Of a stretch of 12,086 bases of DNA, positions 1 to 6,732 are shown one piece after another. Each line of letters starts with the position of its first letter. Position 1 is the first letter of the stretch. Origin of the DNA: Deltaproteobacteria bacterium (lineage in GTDB: Bacteria > Desulfobacterota > Syntrophia > Syntrophales > UBA2210). A program made the translations under genes and the position numbers. The notes under the pieces were generated by a model. The model searched no databases. It had not been told where the DNA came from and saw only the letters and a list, made by a program, of their open reading frames with translations. The stretch is from assembly GCA_019314085.1 (NCBI GenBank), contig JAFCZZ010000018.1, positions 1 to 12,086 of the forward strand, in the 5' to 3' direction.

Positions 1-1220
1 CCGCCCCCGTTGCCCGAGGGCGTGTAGGTGCAGTAGATGGAGAATACCCAATTTTCACTTAGGCTCCAACCAGCAGACGATGGCCACTCGGGGTAAGTCT
101 CGTCCATGTCTATCTTTGCGGGATATTCCCCACCCTTATCACCGTATAACGCTGCGAAAGTCCCCTTGGCCCATGCTGCTAAGTAGTAGGTAATCCCACT
201 TATAGTAGGGGGGTTACTAAAGTCGACATCGCGCCACGCGCCTGTCATATGAAGGTCTTCGTTCTCTTGAGTATGGTCCACCAGGGAGTCGTCGCTGGCT
301 TTATAAAGCGCACACTGAAAGACGTCACTGAGGCCGCCGTGGCAGTATGCGCTCATTTGAGTTGCAGTACCATCGGCACCTGTGTAGCCGCCACCTGAAG
401 CCCAAATCCAAAGAAAAGACTCCGAAGAGGCTCCCGCACTCTCATACCCGAACGTCGCCCCCGCCGCATGCCGCACGGGATAGGTCGCCTTGTCCAGGAA
501 GCTCCAAGGAATATCCACGATGTAGTACCCGTTCACATCATCTATGGTCAGGTTGCCCCACACACTCGCGCCCGTAGCATCGGTAAGCCTCGGCCTGTAG
601 ATATGAAAGGCCTTCCCCGCCTTGTACTTCTCCGCCTCCTCCCTGCTCGAGTGCATATTCCCCTTTGCAGCATGGTAGACCGCATAGCTGCCTACCACAT
701 TCTCAGGGCATATACTCACGCCCCCCTCTTCCTCACACCACGTCGGATGATCGGGATGCAAAGCAGGCTGGTGGTAGAACACGAGCCCCTCTACCTCCAT
801 AGGCATGGCCAGGGTGAAGTACTCGTCGGACCGCATGAACGGCAGCATATTTCTCAGCCTTGTGGCCATGCTCTTGCCCGGCTTCTTCTTCAGGATGATG
901 TTGACCTCAAACCCGCCTTCCTCACATTGGGTGAACACGTGCTCCTGCCCGTCAGGGCCGACTACATGCGCCTCCCTAGGGAGAAGGGGATGCATCCACA
1001 CCTCAACGTTTTCATTGCTCCACCTAACCCTGTTTGCGCCCGCCTCTTGTAATGCACCATCTTCCGCGAACCACATTGATACGCTGCATTCCCCGCCCCA
1101 CCGCTTCAACTTGACGTGGGGAATGAACACTTCGGCGGATGCATCCCCTATCTCTACTTCAGAGCCCCGCCTCTCATCTATCAAGCACTTGAAGGTTGTC
1201 GGTCCTATGGGCCCTATCAT
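1..1220 (-). CDS. Large phage fibre/adhesin-like virion protein, 3' end beyond the left edge
   Basis: Reading the minus strand from the ATG at 1220 gives 406 codons with no stop before the window edge, so the C-terminus is missing. The start lies one base after the TAG of the previous gene (1222-1224), which suggests translational coupling; there is no strong Shine-Dalgarno. Residues 1-170 are mixed beta-rich with many Trp and Glu. Around residues 178-210 is a motif GSYAVYH...GKAFHIYRP, followed by W..L.ID and IPWSFLDKATYPV (238-249) and TFGYESAG (256-263). I associate this arrangement with structural proteins of environmental tailed phages. Residues 265-406 are rich in Gly, Ser, Thr and aromatic residues and look like a beta-sandwich of the carbohydrate-binding or fibre type. 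A tail-fibre or receptor-binding role is inference from composition and position. Coding is well supported; function is moderate to low. Confidence 0.8.
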   Translation of the reverse strand, partial: MIGPIGPTTFKCLIDERRGSEVEIGDASAEVFIPHVKLKRWGGECSVSMWFAEDGALQEAGANRVRWSNENVEVWMHPLLPREAHVVGPDGQEHVFTQCEEGGFEVNIILKKKPGKSMATRLRNMLPFMRSDEYFTLAMPMEVEGLVFYHQPALHPDHPTWCEEEGGVSICPENVVGSYAVYHAAKGNMHSSREEAEKYKAGKAFHIYRPRLTDATGASVWGNLTIDDVNGYYIVDIPWSFLDKATYPVRHAAGATFGYESAGASSESFLWIWASGGGYTGADGTATQMSAYCHGGLSDVFQCALYKASDDSLVDHTQENEDLHMTGAWRDVDFSNPPTISGITYYLAAWAKGTFAALYGDKGGEYPAKIDMDETYPEWPSSAGWSLSENWVFSIYCTYTPSGNGG

Positions 1221-1221
1221 G

Positions 1222-1710
1222 CTAGGCTGCTACCACATTCCCATCCGAACTGACAGGCGTCCAGTAGCAGGTAAACTCGATTACCCCGCCCGTCACATTC
1301 GCCGTCCCGACTGTCAGGATGATATCGTTGCCATCAGTTATGATGAACTCCTTCAGTACACCAATGGCCTCAATCTCTGAGTCCGGAGTCGCATCGTGCC
1401 ATATCTCCTTCGCGGTAAGCGCCTCCACAGTAAGGTCCGTCTGGGCGATGATCCCTGCCGTGCTGCCCGCTATACCCAGCTCGATCGTCGCATTGGCATC
1501 AAAGGTCAGATTCGTAGTGCAGACCGCTATGACCCGCACTATCACCTGCCCCGTAACGGTAAACACCGTGGCCGGGTTCCCGGTCCCATCGTGGTCGCCT
1601 ATAGCGTTCTCGGTCCCGCCATCGAAGGTAATGGTCTTTGTCGCCCGCTTGTAGTTACCACCAGCGATCCGCTGGTGGTATGCATCCGGCTTCAGTATGG
1701 AGAGTCCCAT
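1222..1710 (-). CDS. Phage virion protein, 162 aa, beta-rich
   Basis: I chose the ATG at 1710, whose first base is also the last base of the upstream gene's TAA (a TAATG junction). A purine-rich GGAAGGGGGG tract sits about 10 nt upstream. A longer reading from 1803 would run far into the upstream gene and has an unconvincing N-terminus. The protein begins MGLSILKPDAYHQR. It continues with alternating hydrophobic and Thr/Gly segments, including TGQVIVRVIAVCTTNLTF (about 53-70), IELGIAGSTAGIIAQT (76-91), ALTAKEIWHD and IITDGNDIILTVG, and ends CYWTPVSSDGNVVAA. No catalytic motif is visible. The pattern is that of an all-beta virion protein such as a decoration, tail-tube or neck component; I cannot name the role. 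The downstream fibre-like gene starts one base after its stop, so the two are probably translated together. Confidence 0.85.
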   Translation of the reverse strand: MGLSILKPDAYHQRIAGGNYKRATKTITFDGGTENAIGDHDGTGNPATVFTVTGQVIVRVIAVCTTNLTFDANATIELGIAGSTAGIIAQTDLTVEALTAKEIWHDATPDSEIEAIGVLKEFIITDGNDIILTVGTANVTGGVIEFTCYWTPVSSDGNVVAA

Positions 1711-2102
1711 TACAGTGTCACCCCCCTTCCCCTGATAATCACCTCCGATGTCTGCGTGGTCCCCGCCACTATCTTCACAAACCGCCACCCGCCAAGAGTC
1801 CACGTATCACTATATGACCCTGTAGTAGTCTCAGTGGTTACCCCATTTCCAAAGGCTTGATAGGTGCCACTAAGAGTCTCCGATACTTGAAGTTGCAAGG
1901 TGGTAGAGGTCAGACTGGGGAGGATTACCTGTAGATTCTCGTAGTGATCGCCGAGGTCTACCGCATTGCTCGTAGTGCCTGAAGCGGCAATCTTGAATAC
2001 CAGCCAAGACCCGCCAATCTTCGGGGCCGTATATAGTCGCCCCTCGCTATCAGCGGTAATGTCTTTGGGGCCTTTGGGTGTCTTAACGCCTAATAGAGCC
2101 AT
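1710..2102 (-). CDS. Small beta-rich virion protein, 130 aa
   Basis: The ATG at 2102 has an excellent ribosome site, AAGGAG with about 6 nt spacing (minus strand, about 2108-2113). The stop overlaps the next gene's start by one base. The 130-residue product is Thr/Gly/Ser-rich with short beta stretches: GRLYTAPKIGGSWLVFKIA (21-39), NLQVILPSL (56-64), TLQLQVSETLSGTYQAF (68-84) and GGWRFVKIVAGTTQTSEVIIRGRGV (104-128). The C-terminal strand pair with WRFVKI looks like a closing beta-sheet of a decoration or tail protein. There is no signal peptide and no membrane segment. It is the first gene after the 69 nt gap holding the 2121-2153 hairpin, so it could begin a processed transcript with the two genes after it. 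Function beyond a structural role is not recognisable. Confidence 0.85.
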   Translation of the reverse strand: MALLGVKTPKGPKDITADSEGRLYTAPKIGGSWLVFKIAASGTTSNAVDLGDHYENLQVILPSLTSTTLQLQVSETLSGTYQAFGNGVTTETTTGSYSDTWTLGGWRFVKIVAGTTQTSEVIIRGRGVTL

Positions 2103-2120
2103 ACTCTCTCCTTATCAATG

Positions 2121-2153
2121 GCCTTTGGGGGAGTATCGCTACTCCCCCTTGGC
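2121..2153 (-). repeat. Intergenic GC-rich stem-loop
   Basis: A perfect 9 bp stem (GGGGGAGTA at 2127-2135 paired with TACTCCCCC at 2140-2148) encloses a four-base loop. An outer GCC/GGC pair (2121-2123 and 2151-2153) extends it across small A/T bulges. It fills most of the gap between the 229-residue and 130-residue genes. On the minus strand no T-run follows, so it is not a classical intrinsic terminator; it may be an RNA processing or stability element, or a weak or factor-dependent terminator. The stem is seen directly; the role is inference. Confidence 0.75.
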
Positions 2154-2155
2154 TT

Positions 2156-2183
2156 TATTCAGTTGTAGGTACTAGGTGATCAG
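2156..2183 (-). repeat. Copy B of a bipartite intergenic element
   Basis: On the minus strand this reads CTGATCACCT, seven bases, then ACAACTGAATA. The same two blocks, separated by two bases, occur at 6825-6847. This copy includes the last three codons and stop of the 229-residue gene and lies three bases upstream of the 2121-2153 hairpin. The match is exact over 21 positions. Its role is unknown. Confidence 0.7.
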
Positions 2184-2861
2184 TTGGTTCGTCGGCAGTT
2201 CCACCCACTTGGCCTGAATGAAACCAGTACCGGCCTGCGCACCTGCGAATACCTGAAGCTGTGAAGCCCCTACCAAGACAGGCATGTAGCCAGCCATCTT
2301 GTGACTCCACACAAAGGTGCAGGGATAGGCTGGAGAGTCATCGTCAGCCGTAGCGGTCGTAAATGCCTTCTGAAGCCCAAACCGCCAGAACTCAACTACG
2401 TTCGTGGTCGTGTAGGTGGCATCAGCATCACTGGCACAACCTACCGTGCAGCTGGAGGCGGAAGGCGCATCACTCCGCATGTTCGTCGGGGTCACCGCCG
2501 TATCTGTTCCAGCCGATCCACCGGTCCCATAGGAAGCCATGCCCTCAAAGAGCTGGCTTGTCCCATAGGTCTCCATGTGTACCACAAGCTCCAGCAGCAG
2601 GATGGTAGTGTTGGCAGGTACGCTGATGTGCAGATCAGGCTCAGTGGTATCAATCGAACCCGCCCCGAACGTGATAGGGCTGGTGCCCGTACCGGCATTG
2701 GCACAAAACACATTGCCCCTCATCATTTGGGCCTGTACCCAATCACTCGTGAATAGCGCACCGTCCCTGGTGCCGGTCAGGCGATGGAATGCCCCATCCG
2801 AAGTAACGGCGTACCCCGTGCTGCTGGCAGGAACCAGGTTTAGGGCTATATCGTCAGCCAT
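2172..2861 (-). CDS. Virion structural protein, 229 aa, paralogue of the preceding gene
   Basis: The ATG at 2861 has a near-perfect ribosome site, AAAGGAGG with about 7 nt spacing, in the 23 nt gap after the 217-residue gene. The protein is rich in Thr, Ser, Gly and Ala and appears all-beta. It shares ordered landmarks with its upstream neighbour: RGNVFCANAG near 48-57, VPANTTI near 81-87, an ET pair near 97, TAVTP at 121-125, EFWR at 157-160, F.WS at 183-186 and a C-terminal W.E. The N-terminal 30 residues (ALNLVPASSTGYAVTSDGAF) are specific to this copy. No enzymatic motif is seen. Likely roles are capsid decoration, head fibre or tail-surface protein; this is inference from composition, the tandem arrangement and the position after the coat gene. 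Confidence 0.88.
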   Translation of the reverse strand: MADDIALNLVPASSTGYAVTSDGAFHRLTGTRDGALFTSDWVQAQMMRGNVFCANAGTGTSPITFGAGSIDTTEPDLHISVPANTTILLLELVVHMETYGTSQLFEGMASYGTGGSAGTDTAVTPTNMRSDAPSASSCTVGCASDADATYTTTNVVEFWRFGLQKAFTTATADDDSPAYPCTFVWSHKMAGYMPVLVGASQLQVFAGAQAGTGFIQAKWVELPTNQLIT

Positions 2862-2884
2862 TTAGCTTCCTCCTTTGTAGCCAA

Positions 2885-3538
2885 TTACAGCCCCAACTCC
2901 GAAGTGGTGAACTCCGCCCAGGTCATGTAGGCATAGCCTGTAGGAGCCGTGGTTGTACCATCAACCCACAGGATCAAAGATGACTCACCCTTCAGGATGA
3001 CAATGTCGCCATCATCGACCATACTCCACCTGAAGTTCATTCTCTCCGTATCATTATCGGAGTAGGCATACGGGTACACGGCGCGCCAGAACTCCTGCAT
3101 GTTGGTCAGGGCTGTGCAGTTGCCCGTATAGAGGCTGTAAACCTTGCACTTGCTGTTAGTCGAACCTACGGCTGTGCTGTTGGGCTTGGGCGTGACAGCG
3201 GTCGAAGTCCCGGCTCCGATGTTGTTCTGGCAGAAGCCAAGAATAGCTTCGCTAACCGTGCCTGCCATCGTCTCGAATGCCACCTCCACCTTGATGGGGA
3301 TGGCCACCGTCCCGTTGGGCACACAAAGCGCCATCTGGGGCTGATCTTCGTCATAGGACGTCTTGGCGAAGTCGCTGGGGGAAGAGGCCGAACCCACGCT
3401 CGCCGTCCAAATCCTGCCCTCAATGGCCCACTGTATGAGGTCACGAGTTGTGACCGTGTTACCCATCAGGTCAAGGCGGATGTTTTTGTCTACCCCACTG
3501 CCGCTGACACTAGGGTACGAATAAGCTGTAGAACTCAT
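2885..3538 (-). CDS. Virion structural protein, 217 aa, paralogue of the following gene
   Basis: The ATG at 3538 is preceded by AAGGAGAAGG with about 7 nt spacing, and the gene begins 19 nt after the jelly-roll gene ends. Landmarks shared with the next protein downstream are EGRIWTASVG (40-49), DQPQMALCVPNGTVAI (65-80), FETMAGT (88-94), TAVTP (113-117), TNMQEFWR (145-152), F.WS (169-172) and MTWAEF near the C-terminus. Overall identity is low but the order and spacing match, which fits an old tandem duplication. Cysteines at about 72, 103, 131 and 141 have no clear metal-site pattern. It probably decorates the head or forms part of a fibre or tail-surface structure. Exact function is not recognised. 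Confidence 0.88.
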   Translation of the reverse strand: MSSTAYSYPSVSGSGVDKNIRLDLMGNTVTTRDLIQWAIEGRIWTASVGSASSPSDFAKTSYDEDQPQMALCVPNGTVAIPIKVEVAFETMAGTVSEAILGFCQNNIGAGTSTAVTPKPNSTAVGSTNSKCKVYSLYTGNCTALTNMQEFWRAVYPYAYSDNDTERMNFRWSMVDDGDIVILKGESSLILWVDGTTTAPTGYAYMTWAEFTTSELGL

Positions 3539-3557
3539 CTATTTACCTTCTCCTTCT

Positions 3558-4328
3558 CTATGTATCTCTGTACTGCCAAAACGCAATGTAGTCCACGTTG
3601 ATTTTCCTAGCGGCAGCCGCCCTTGTCTGTACACCCACCCACGGGCTCAGTTGGGTAGAAGCCGTTACGGCATCCATCAGCGTGGACTCGTAGAGTAACT
3701 CGTGGTCTGCGTTCAGCAGGTAAAACTTGGCAAAGGTGCCCTCTAAGGCAATCACGAGCGTCTGGTACGTACCGGCAGCCGGAGCGTGCAACTCGGGCTC
3801 TATCTTGGTGGCCGCACTGCCGTCCTTTACCCCGGCCATCTGCCAGTAGGCGGTGTCATTGGTATCGTAAATCCAGCACACACCGTCAGTGGCGTTAAAG
3901 GTCGGCGTGGCAAGGGCGTTCACTATACCTGCATTGGTAGTGGCATCAGAGAAGCCAACCTCGATCTTGGTGTTGGCCACGGTGCTAACCCCCGAAAGCC
4001 TTACCGCCACGACCGAGTAGAGGTCCCCCTTGCAGGGCAACTCGGGCACGGAGAGAAAACAGTAGTCATTTGCAGTCGTGCCTACTGTGTCTATCTGGCA
4101 GACGCCATTAAGCTGGTCGGCCAGGATAGTCGCTGTGCCGCTGGCGTTTTGCTTGATCTCCAGGGTGCCGGGTGCCGTAGCATCGCCGGGCATCGTGTCG
4201 CCGCAGAAGTCGTAACACTTCTCCAGGCAGTCAAGCGAGAGCCGCTGCAGGAACCTGTAGGTTATGCTCTGCCCGCCGAACTCCTTCTTTAACTCGTTGC
4301 TAATCGGCAGGTGAATCAATCTCTCCAT
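3558..4328 (-). CDS. Jelly-roll (ConA/LamG-like) virion protein, 256 aa
   Basis: The ATG at 4328 follows the coat gene's stop by 12 nt, with a GGGGGG tract about 7 nt upstream as ribosome site. A helical N-terminus (residues 1-40, LKKEFGGQ...LQRLSLDCLEKC) precedes a beta-rich body. The body has a pattern typical of concanavalin-like sandwiches: FLSVPELPCKGDLYSVVAV (91-109), KIEVGFSDATT (121-131), GTYQTLVIALEG (186-197), AKFYLLNADHELLYES (200-215) and a closing strand NVDYIAFWQYRD (244-255). No catalytic residues are apparent. A gene directly after the coat gene with this fold is usually a capsid decoration or head-fibre protein, possibly binding glycans; that role is inferred. The fold call rests on reading the sequence pattern, not on a search. 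Confidence 0.88.
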   Translation of the reverse strand: MERLIHLPISNELKKEFGGQSITYRFLQRLSLDCLEKCYDFCGDTMPGDATAPGTLEIKQNASGTATILADQLNGVCQIDTVGTTANDYCFLSVPELPCKGDLYSVVAVRLSGVSTVANTKIEVGFSDATTNAGIVNALATPTFNATDGVCWIYDTNDTAYWQMAGVKDGSAATKIEPELHAPAAGTYQTLVIALEGTFAKFYLLNADHELLYESTLMDAVTASTQLSPWVGVQTRAAAARKINVDYIAFWQYRDT

Positions 4329-4340
4329 GATTCAACCCCC

Positions 4341-5198
4341 CTATTTGCCTTTAACCCATACGCCGTGATCGTTCCTCATCTCCTGTGTGCCAAACAGCTC
4401 GTAAGACACGATCTTTCGGGCAAGGTAGTCAATGTCATACTGCGACTCCGTGGTGGGGGCCAACTGTCTTACCAGGGCAAAGGCCGACTTGTGGAAGAGG
4501 GCATTGTCGTGCCCCGCGGCGTTTGTACCTTCCACGTTGCTGGACTTGTAGAAGTTCACGCCCAGGGCGCTGCCGAAGTAGCCCCTCTTCGCTTTTGCCG
4601 AAAGCTGCCCCACGGACTCCTTGTAGGAGTCCTTGACGAAGAAGTCCTGTTGTATGATGTTGCCCCACTCGGCGGGGCTGACAATAGCCACCCTGTCCTC
4701 ATCGGGAGCGTTGGCATCATCAAGGTACTGCACTGCACGAATCCAGTTATTGACGGTCGTGCCTACAGTGAGGGTGCCTACATGGTTGTTCAGGTCGTCA
4801 ACCAGTCCGGCCACCGTATCGTCGATCTGAAGGGCAAGGGCATAGCCCATCTTGGGGGCGAACATGGCCGCCTGGTCCTTGAGGGCCTGTACCATCGTCT
4901 CTTTCTCGACTGCGATAGCCGCATAGTAGTACTGGTCGATACTGATGTCTGTCTGCGAGTGAGATACCGTCTCATACTGAACAGCCGTGTTCTCACTCTT
5001 TTCCCTTGCCGATAGAAGCGGCAGGTCGTTTACGTGGATTACATCACCCTTCGTGAGCCCCTTCTCATACCTGGTATCACAGAACTGGGCAAACAGAAGG
5101 TTTGCCTCTCTGCTGTCCAGGATAATCGGGGACCATACCTCAGGGATGAAGTAGTCCTGGCTAGTGTTGTCTAGATACTCGCTTGTGCCAGTCGCCAC
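4341..5198 (-). CDS. Major capsid protein, HK97 fold
   Basis: This is the shell-forming coat protein, 285 residues. I chose the GTG at 5198 because GGAGAAAGGA sits about 6 nt upstream. Recognisable elements, in order, are: an N-arm with YFIPEVWSPIILDSREA (16-32); a core segment GLTKGDVIHVNDLP (47-60); a long beta-hairpin/E-loop region (72-99, ending YYYAAIAVEKE); a spine helix (101-133, QALKDQAAMFAPKMGYALAL...) ; a P-domain stretch DRVAIVSPAEWGNIIQQ (168-184); then GYFGSALGVNFYKSSNV (206-222); and a C-terminal segment LARKIVSYELFGTQ (259-272). This order is that of the HK97/P22-type coat family, and placement two small genes after a scaffolding gene agrees. No cleavable N-terminal propeptide or fused protease is evident, so assembly probably relies on the separate scaffold. 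Confidence 0.92.
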   Translation of the reverse strand: MATGTSEYLDNTSQDYFIPEVWSPIILDSREANLLFAQFCDTRYEKGLTKGDVIHVNDLPLLSAREKSENTAVQYETVSHSQTDISIDQYYYAAIAVEKETMVQALKDQAAMFAPKMGYALALQIDDTVAGLVDDLNNHVGTLTVGTTVNNWIRAVQYLDDANAPDEDRVAIVSPAEWGNIIQQDFFVKDSYKESVGQLSAKAKRGYFGSALGVNFYKSSNVEGTNAAGHDNALFHKSAFALVRQLAPTTESQYDIDYLARKIVSYELFGTQEMRNDHGVWVKGK

Positions 5199-5213
5199 TT
5201 ATTTCCTTTCTCC

Positions 5214-5639
5214 TTATGGACTTATATCTCTATACCTCGCTTGGATTGCCTCTCTTACCTCCAGGGGAAGGTCAAACTCAAAGAACCCCTTCAGGTCCTC
5301 CAGGGGGGTTCGGGATATCTTCGTCACGAACACTTCCATGTCCTCTTCGGCGGTTGACTTCTTTCCCAGCGAGTCGGGAGTAACCCATCTCTTCAACAGG
5401 TCGATATACACTCCCTTTTCAATCTGCTCGTTCGGGGTCAGCGTTTCCCTCGGCTGAGACCTGTCATCACGTGTGTACACGTCCCCGCCGTTTCTCGCCA
5501 CGGCCCCCGATCTTATCTCCCCCTTGGTGCCGTCAAGGCTGTTAAAGGCTTCCCTTATGACGCTTGCCGGCCCCTTGAGGGCGGATTTCTTAGTCTTTAC
5601 TGACTGTTTCTTTGACTTGGTTTTCGTTGCCGTTCCCAT
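5214..5639 (-). CDS. Small Lys-rich head-module protein, 141 aa, unknown function
   Basis: The ATG at 5639 has AAGGAGCAGGAG immediately upstream, which supports it although it lies inside the preceding zinc-ribbon gene (50 nt overlap). The first 22 residues are strongly basic (TKTKSKKQSVKTKKSALK). The middle is polar (about 36-70). The C-terminal half has helix-like segments, EQIEKGVYIDLLKRWVT (71-87) and PLEDLKGFFEFDLPLEVREAIQ (112-133). There is no metal site, signal peptide or membrane segment. It ends 15 nt before the coat gene. A basic tail could contact DNA or an acidic partner in the prohead, but this is inference; I do not recognise the family. Confidence 0.82.
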   Translation of the reverse strand: MGTATKTKSKKQSVKTKKSALKGPASVIREAFNSLDGTKGEIRSGAVARNGGDVYTRDDRSQPRETLTPNEQIEKGVYIDLLKRWVTPDSLGKKSTAEEDMEVFVTKISRTPLEDLKGFFEFDLPLEVREAIQARYRDISP

Positions 5640-5946
5640 TCGCTCCTGCTCCTTCGACTAACGGTTTGTCTATGGGTAATTTCTGAACCGCACCGCACCT
5701 GGGGCATATGACGGTATTCCCCCACCACCTACCTGGAATCCATAGCCAGTCTTTCGTGATGGAGTACCATTCGTAGCCCGTCTTGAGCTTGAGTACACCG
5801 TTCACCCTTTCCCCGTCACCCACCTCTTGGGCAATGCAGGTGTGACAGGGTCTCGCGGCTGTACCGCCGCACCAGATTCGACGGACTACTCTCGGCCTTC
5901 CCCGTTCTCTTGGTCCAAAGCGATACTGCTCAGGTATCTTCCCCAC
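5590..5946 (-). CDS. Zinc-ribbon protein, 118 aa, in the head module
   Basis: The GTG at 5946 directly abuts the TAA of the scaffolding gene, with GGAAGGG about 9 nt upstream. Two cysteine knuckles are visible, CHTC (34-37, with Cys26 just before) and CPRC (81-84), separated by about 43 residues. This is a plausible four-cysteine zinc ribbon. The stretch between them is rich in Trp and Tyr (YEWYSITKDWLWIPGRWW, 58-75). The N-terminus is Arg-rich and could touch nucleic acid. The last 20 residues (GANGNGNENQ...) are low complexity and fall in the region that also encodes the start of the next protein. Function is unknown; a fold-stabilising zinc site in a small virion or assembly protein is one option, a DNA- or RNA-binding regulator another. 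Confidence 0.75.
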   Translation of the reverse strand: MGKIPEQYRFGPRERGRPRVVRRIWCGGTAARPCHTCIAQEVGDGERVNGVLKLKTGYEWYSITKDWLWIPGRWWGNTVICPRCGAVQKLPIDKPLVEGAGANGNGNENQVKETVSKD

Positions 5947-6705
5947 TTACTTGGCCCTTCCCAGCTTCTTCAGAAGCTCCTGGGGAGTCTTGGCTGTAGC
6001 CGCAGCCTTGCTAAAGTCACCCGGTTGGATGTCCTTAACAGCAGTTACAGGAGGGGTATCATCTACGGAGTGAATACCCAGTCGCTTCTCGTAATCGGCA
6101 AGCTTCTCTGCAAGGCTCTGGTCAACCTTTTTCTGGTAGGCGTCCCTGTCTATCTGCCTTGCAACCTTGAGTGCAGCCCTCCGCACAGCCGAGATGTTGG
6201 CTATCGGGTCTATGCCCTTGATGGCGTCCACAATCTCCTTGGAGTCAGGGTCTACGCCCATATCTTTGATTTCCTCTCGGATATCGGCGAGCTCCTGGCT
6301 CACCTTGGCCCGCAGTTCCTCTTCCTTCTTGCGATCAGCCTCAAGGCTCTCGTAGTAAGAGAGGCGGGACCTGCCCATTTCCTGGTCTATACGGGACTGC
6401 CAATCGGGATCGTCGATCTCCTGTCTCAGGCGTTCCAGCGCCTTCTCCGCCGCCTCAGCCCTGCGCTCCGCCTCTTGCTGTCTTTTCTTGATAGGCTGGA
6501 GCTCCTTGTCCTTCACGCTTTGAAAGTGGCGGCTGATCTCGTCGGTCTTAGAGGTCAACGCCTTTGCCACCGCTTCCTGTACCATCTTGTCCAAGTCGGG
6601 CTTGGCATCTTGGGTTGAAGCTTGCTCCGTCTCTTTGTCAGCGGACTTCTGCGATACGGTCTCTTCGTTGTCCTGCGAAACCGCACCAGTCTCTTCGGTA
6701 TCCAT
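5947..6705 (-). CDS. Capsid scaffolding protein, 252 aa
   Basis: The likely role is an internal scaffold that guides coat protein into a prohead and then leaves or is degraded. I chose the ATG at 6705 because AAGGAAAGGAG lies directly upstream (6709-6719); an earlier reading from 6762 would translate part of the terminator hairpin. Residues 1-40 are acidic, Gln/Ser-rich and disordered-looking. Residues 40-150 are a charged coiled coil (KRQQEAERRAEAAEKALERLRQE near 74-96; RKKEEELRAKVSQELADIREEI near 125-146). The C-terminus ends in a basic helix, PQELLKKLGRAK (241-252), like the coat-binding tail known from phage scaffolds. There are no cysteines and no protease motif. It lies two short genes upstream of the coat gene. 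The assignment is by composition, architecture and synteny. Confidence 0.87.
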   Translation of the reverse strand: MDTEETGAVSQDNEETVSQKSADKETEQASTQDAKPDLDKMVQEAVAKALTSKTDEISRHFQSVKDKELQPIKKRQQEAERRAEAAEKALERLRQEIDDPDWQSRIDQEMGRSRLSYYESLEADRKKEEELRAKVSQELADIREEIKDMGVDPDSKEIVDAIKGIDPIANISAVRRAALKVARQIDRDAYQKKVDQSLAEKLADYEKRLGIHSVDDTPPVTAVKDIQPGDFSKAAATAKTPQELLKKLGRAK

Positions 6706-6708
6706 AAT

Positions 6709-6719
6709 CTCCTTTCCTT
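6709..6719 (-). promoter_or_regulatory. Ribosome-binding site that fixes the scaffold gene start
   Basis: The minus strand reads AAGGAAAGGAG, then ATT, then ATG at 6705. Two overlapping Shine-Dalgarno cores (AAGGA and AGGAG) are present, consistent with strong translation of a scaffold protein needed in many copies. This is the reason for rejecting the longer reading from 6762. Confidence 0.8.
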
Positions 6720-6732
6720 GCATTGAGTTTGG

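Noticed and set aside
468..1380. Overlapping plus-strand frames near the left end (468-1052 and 805-1380)
   Set aside because: They overlap each other and are antisense to the continuous 406-codon minus-strand frame, which has coherent protein motifs and couples to the upstream gene.
1711..1803. N-terminal extension of the 162-residue gene to 1803
   Set aside because: It would overlap the upstream gene by about 90 nt with no matching ribosome site, whereas the TAATG junction at 1710 is typical of coupled phage genes.
4311..5015. Plus-strand open frame of 234 codons opposite the coat gene
   Set aside because: It is antisense to a clearly recognisable HK97-type coat protein with a good ribosome site; its own translation has no family-like pattern and no Shine-Dalgarno was evident.
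5827..6618. Plus-strand open frame of 263 codons opposite the scaffold and zinc-ribbon genes
   Set aside because: The Leu/Arg-rich composition is what the complement of a Glu/Lys/Ala coiled coil produces; the minus-strand genes are better supported by ribosome sites, spacing and content.
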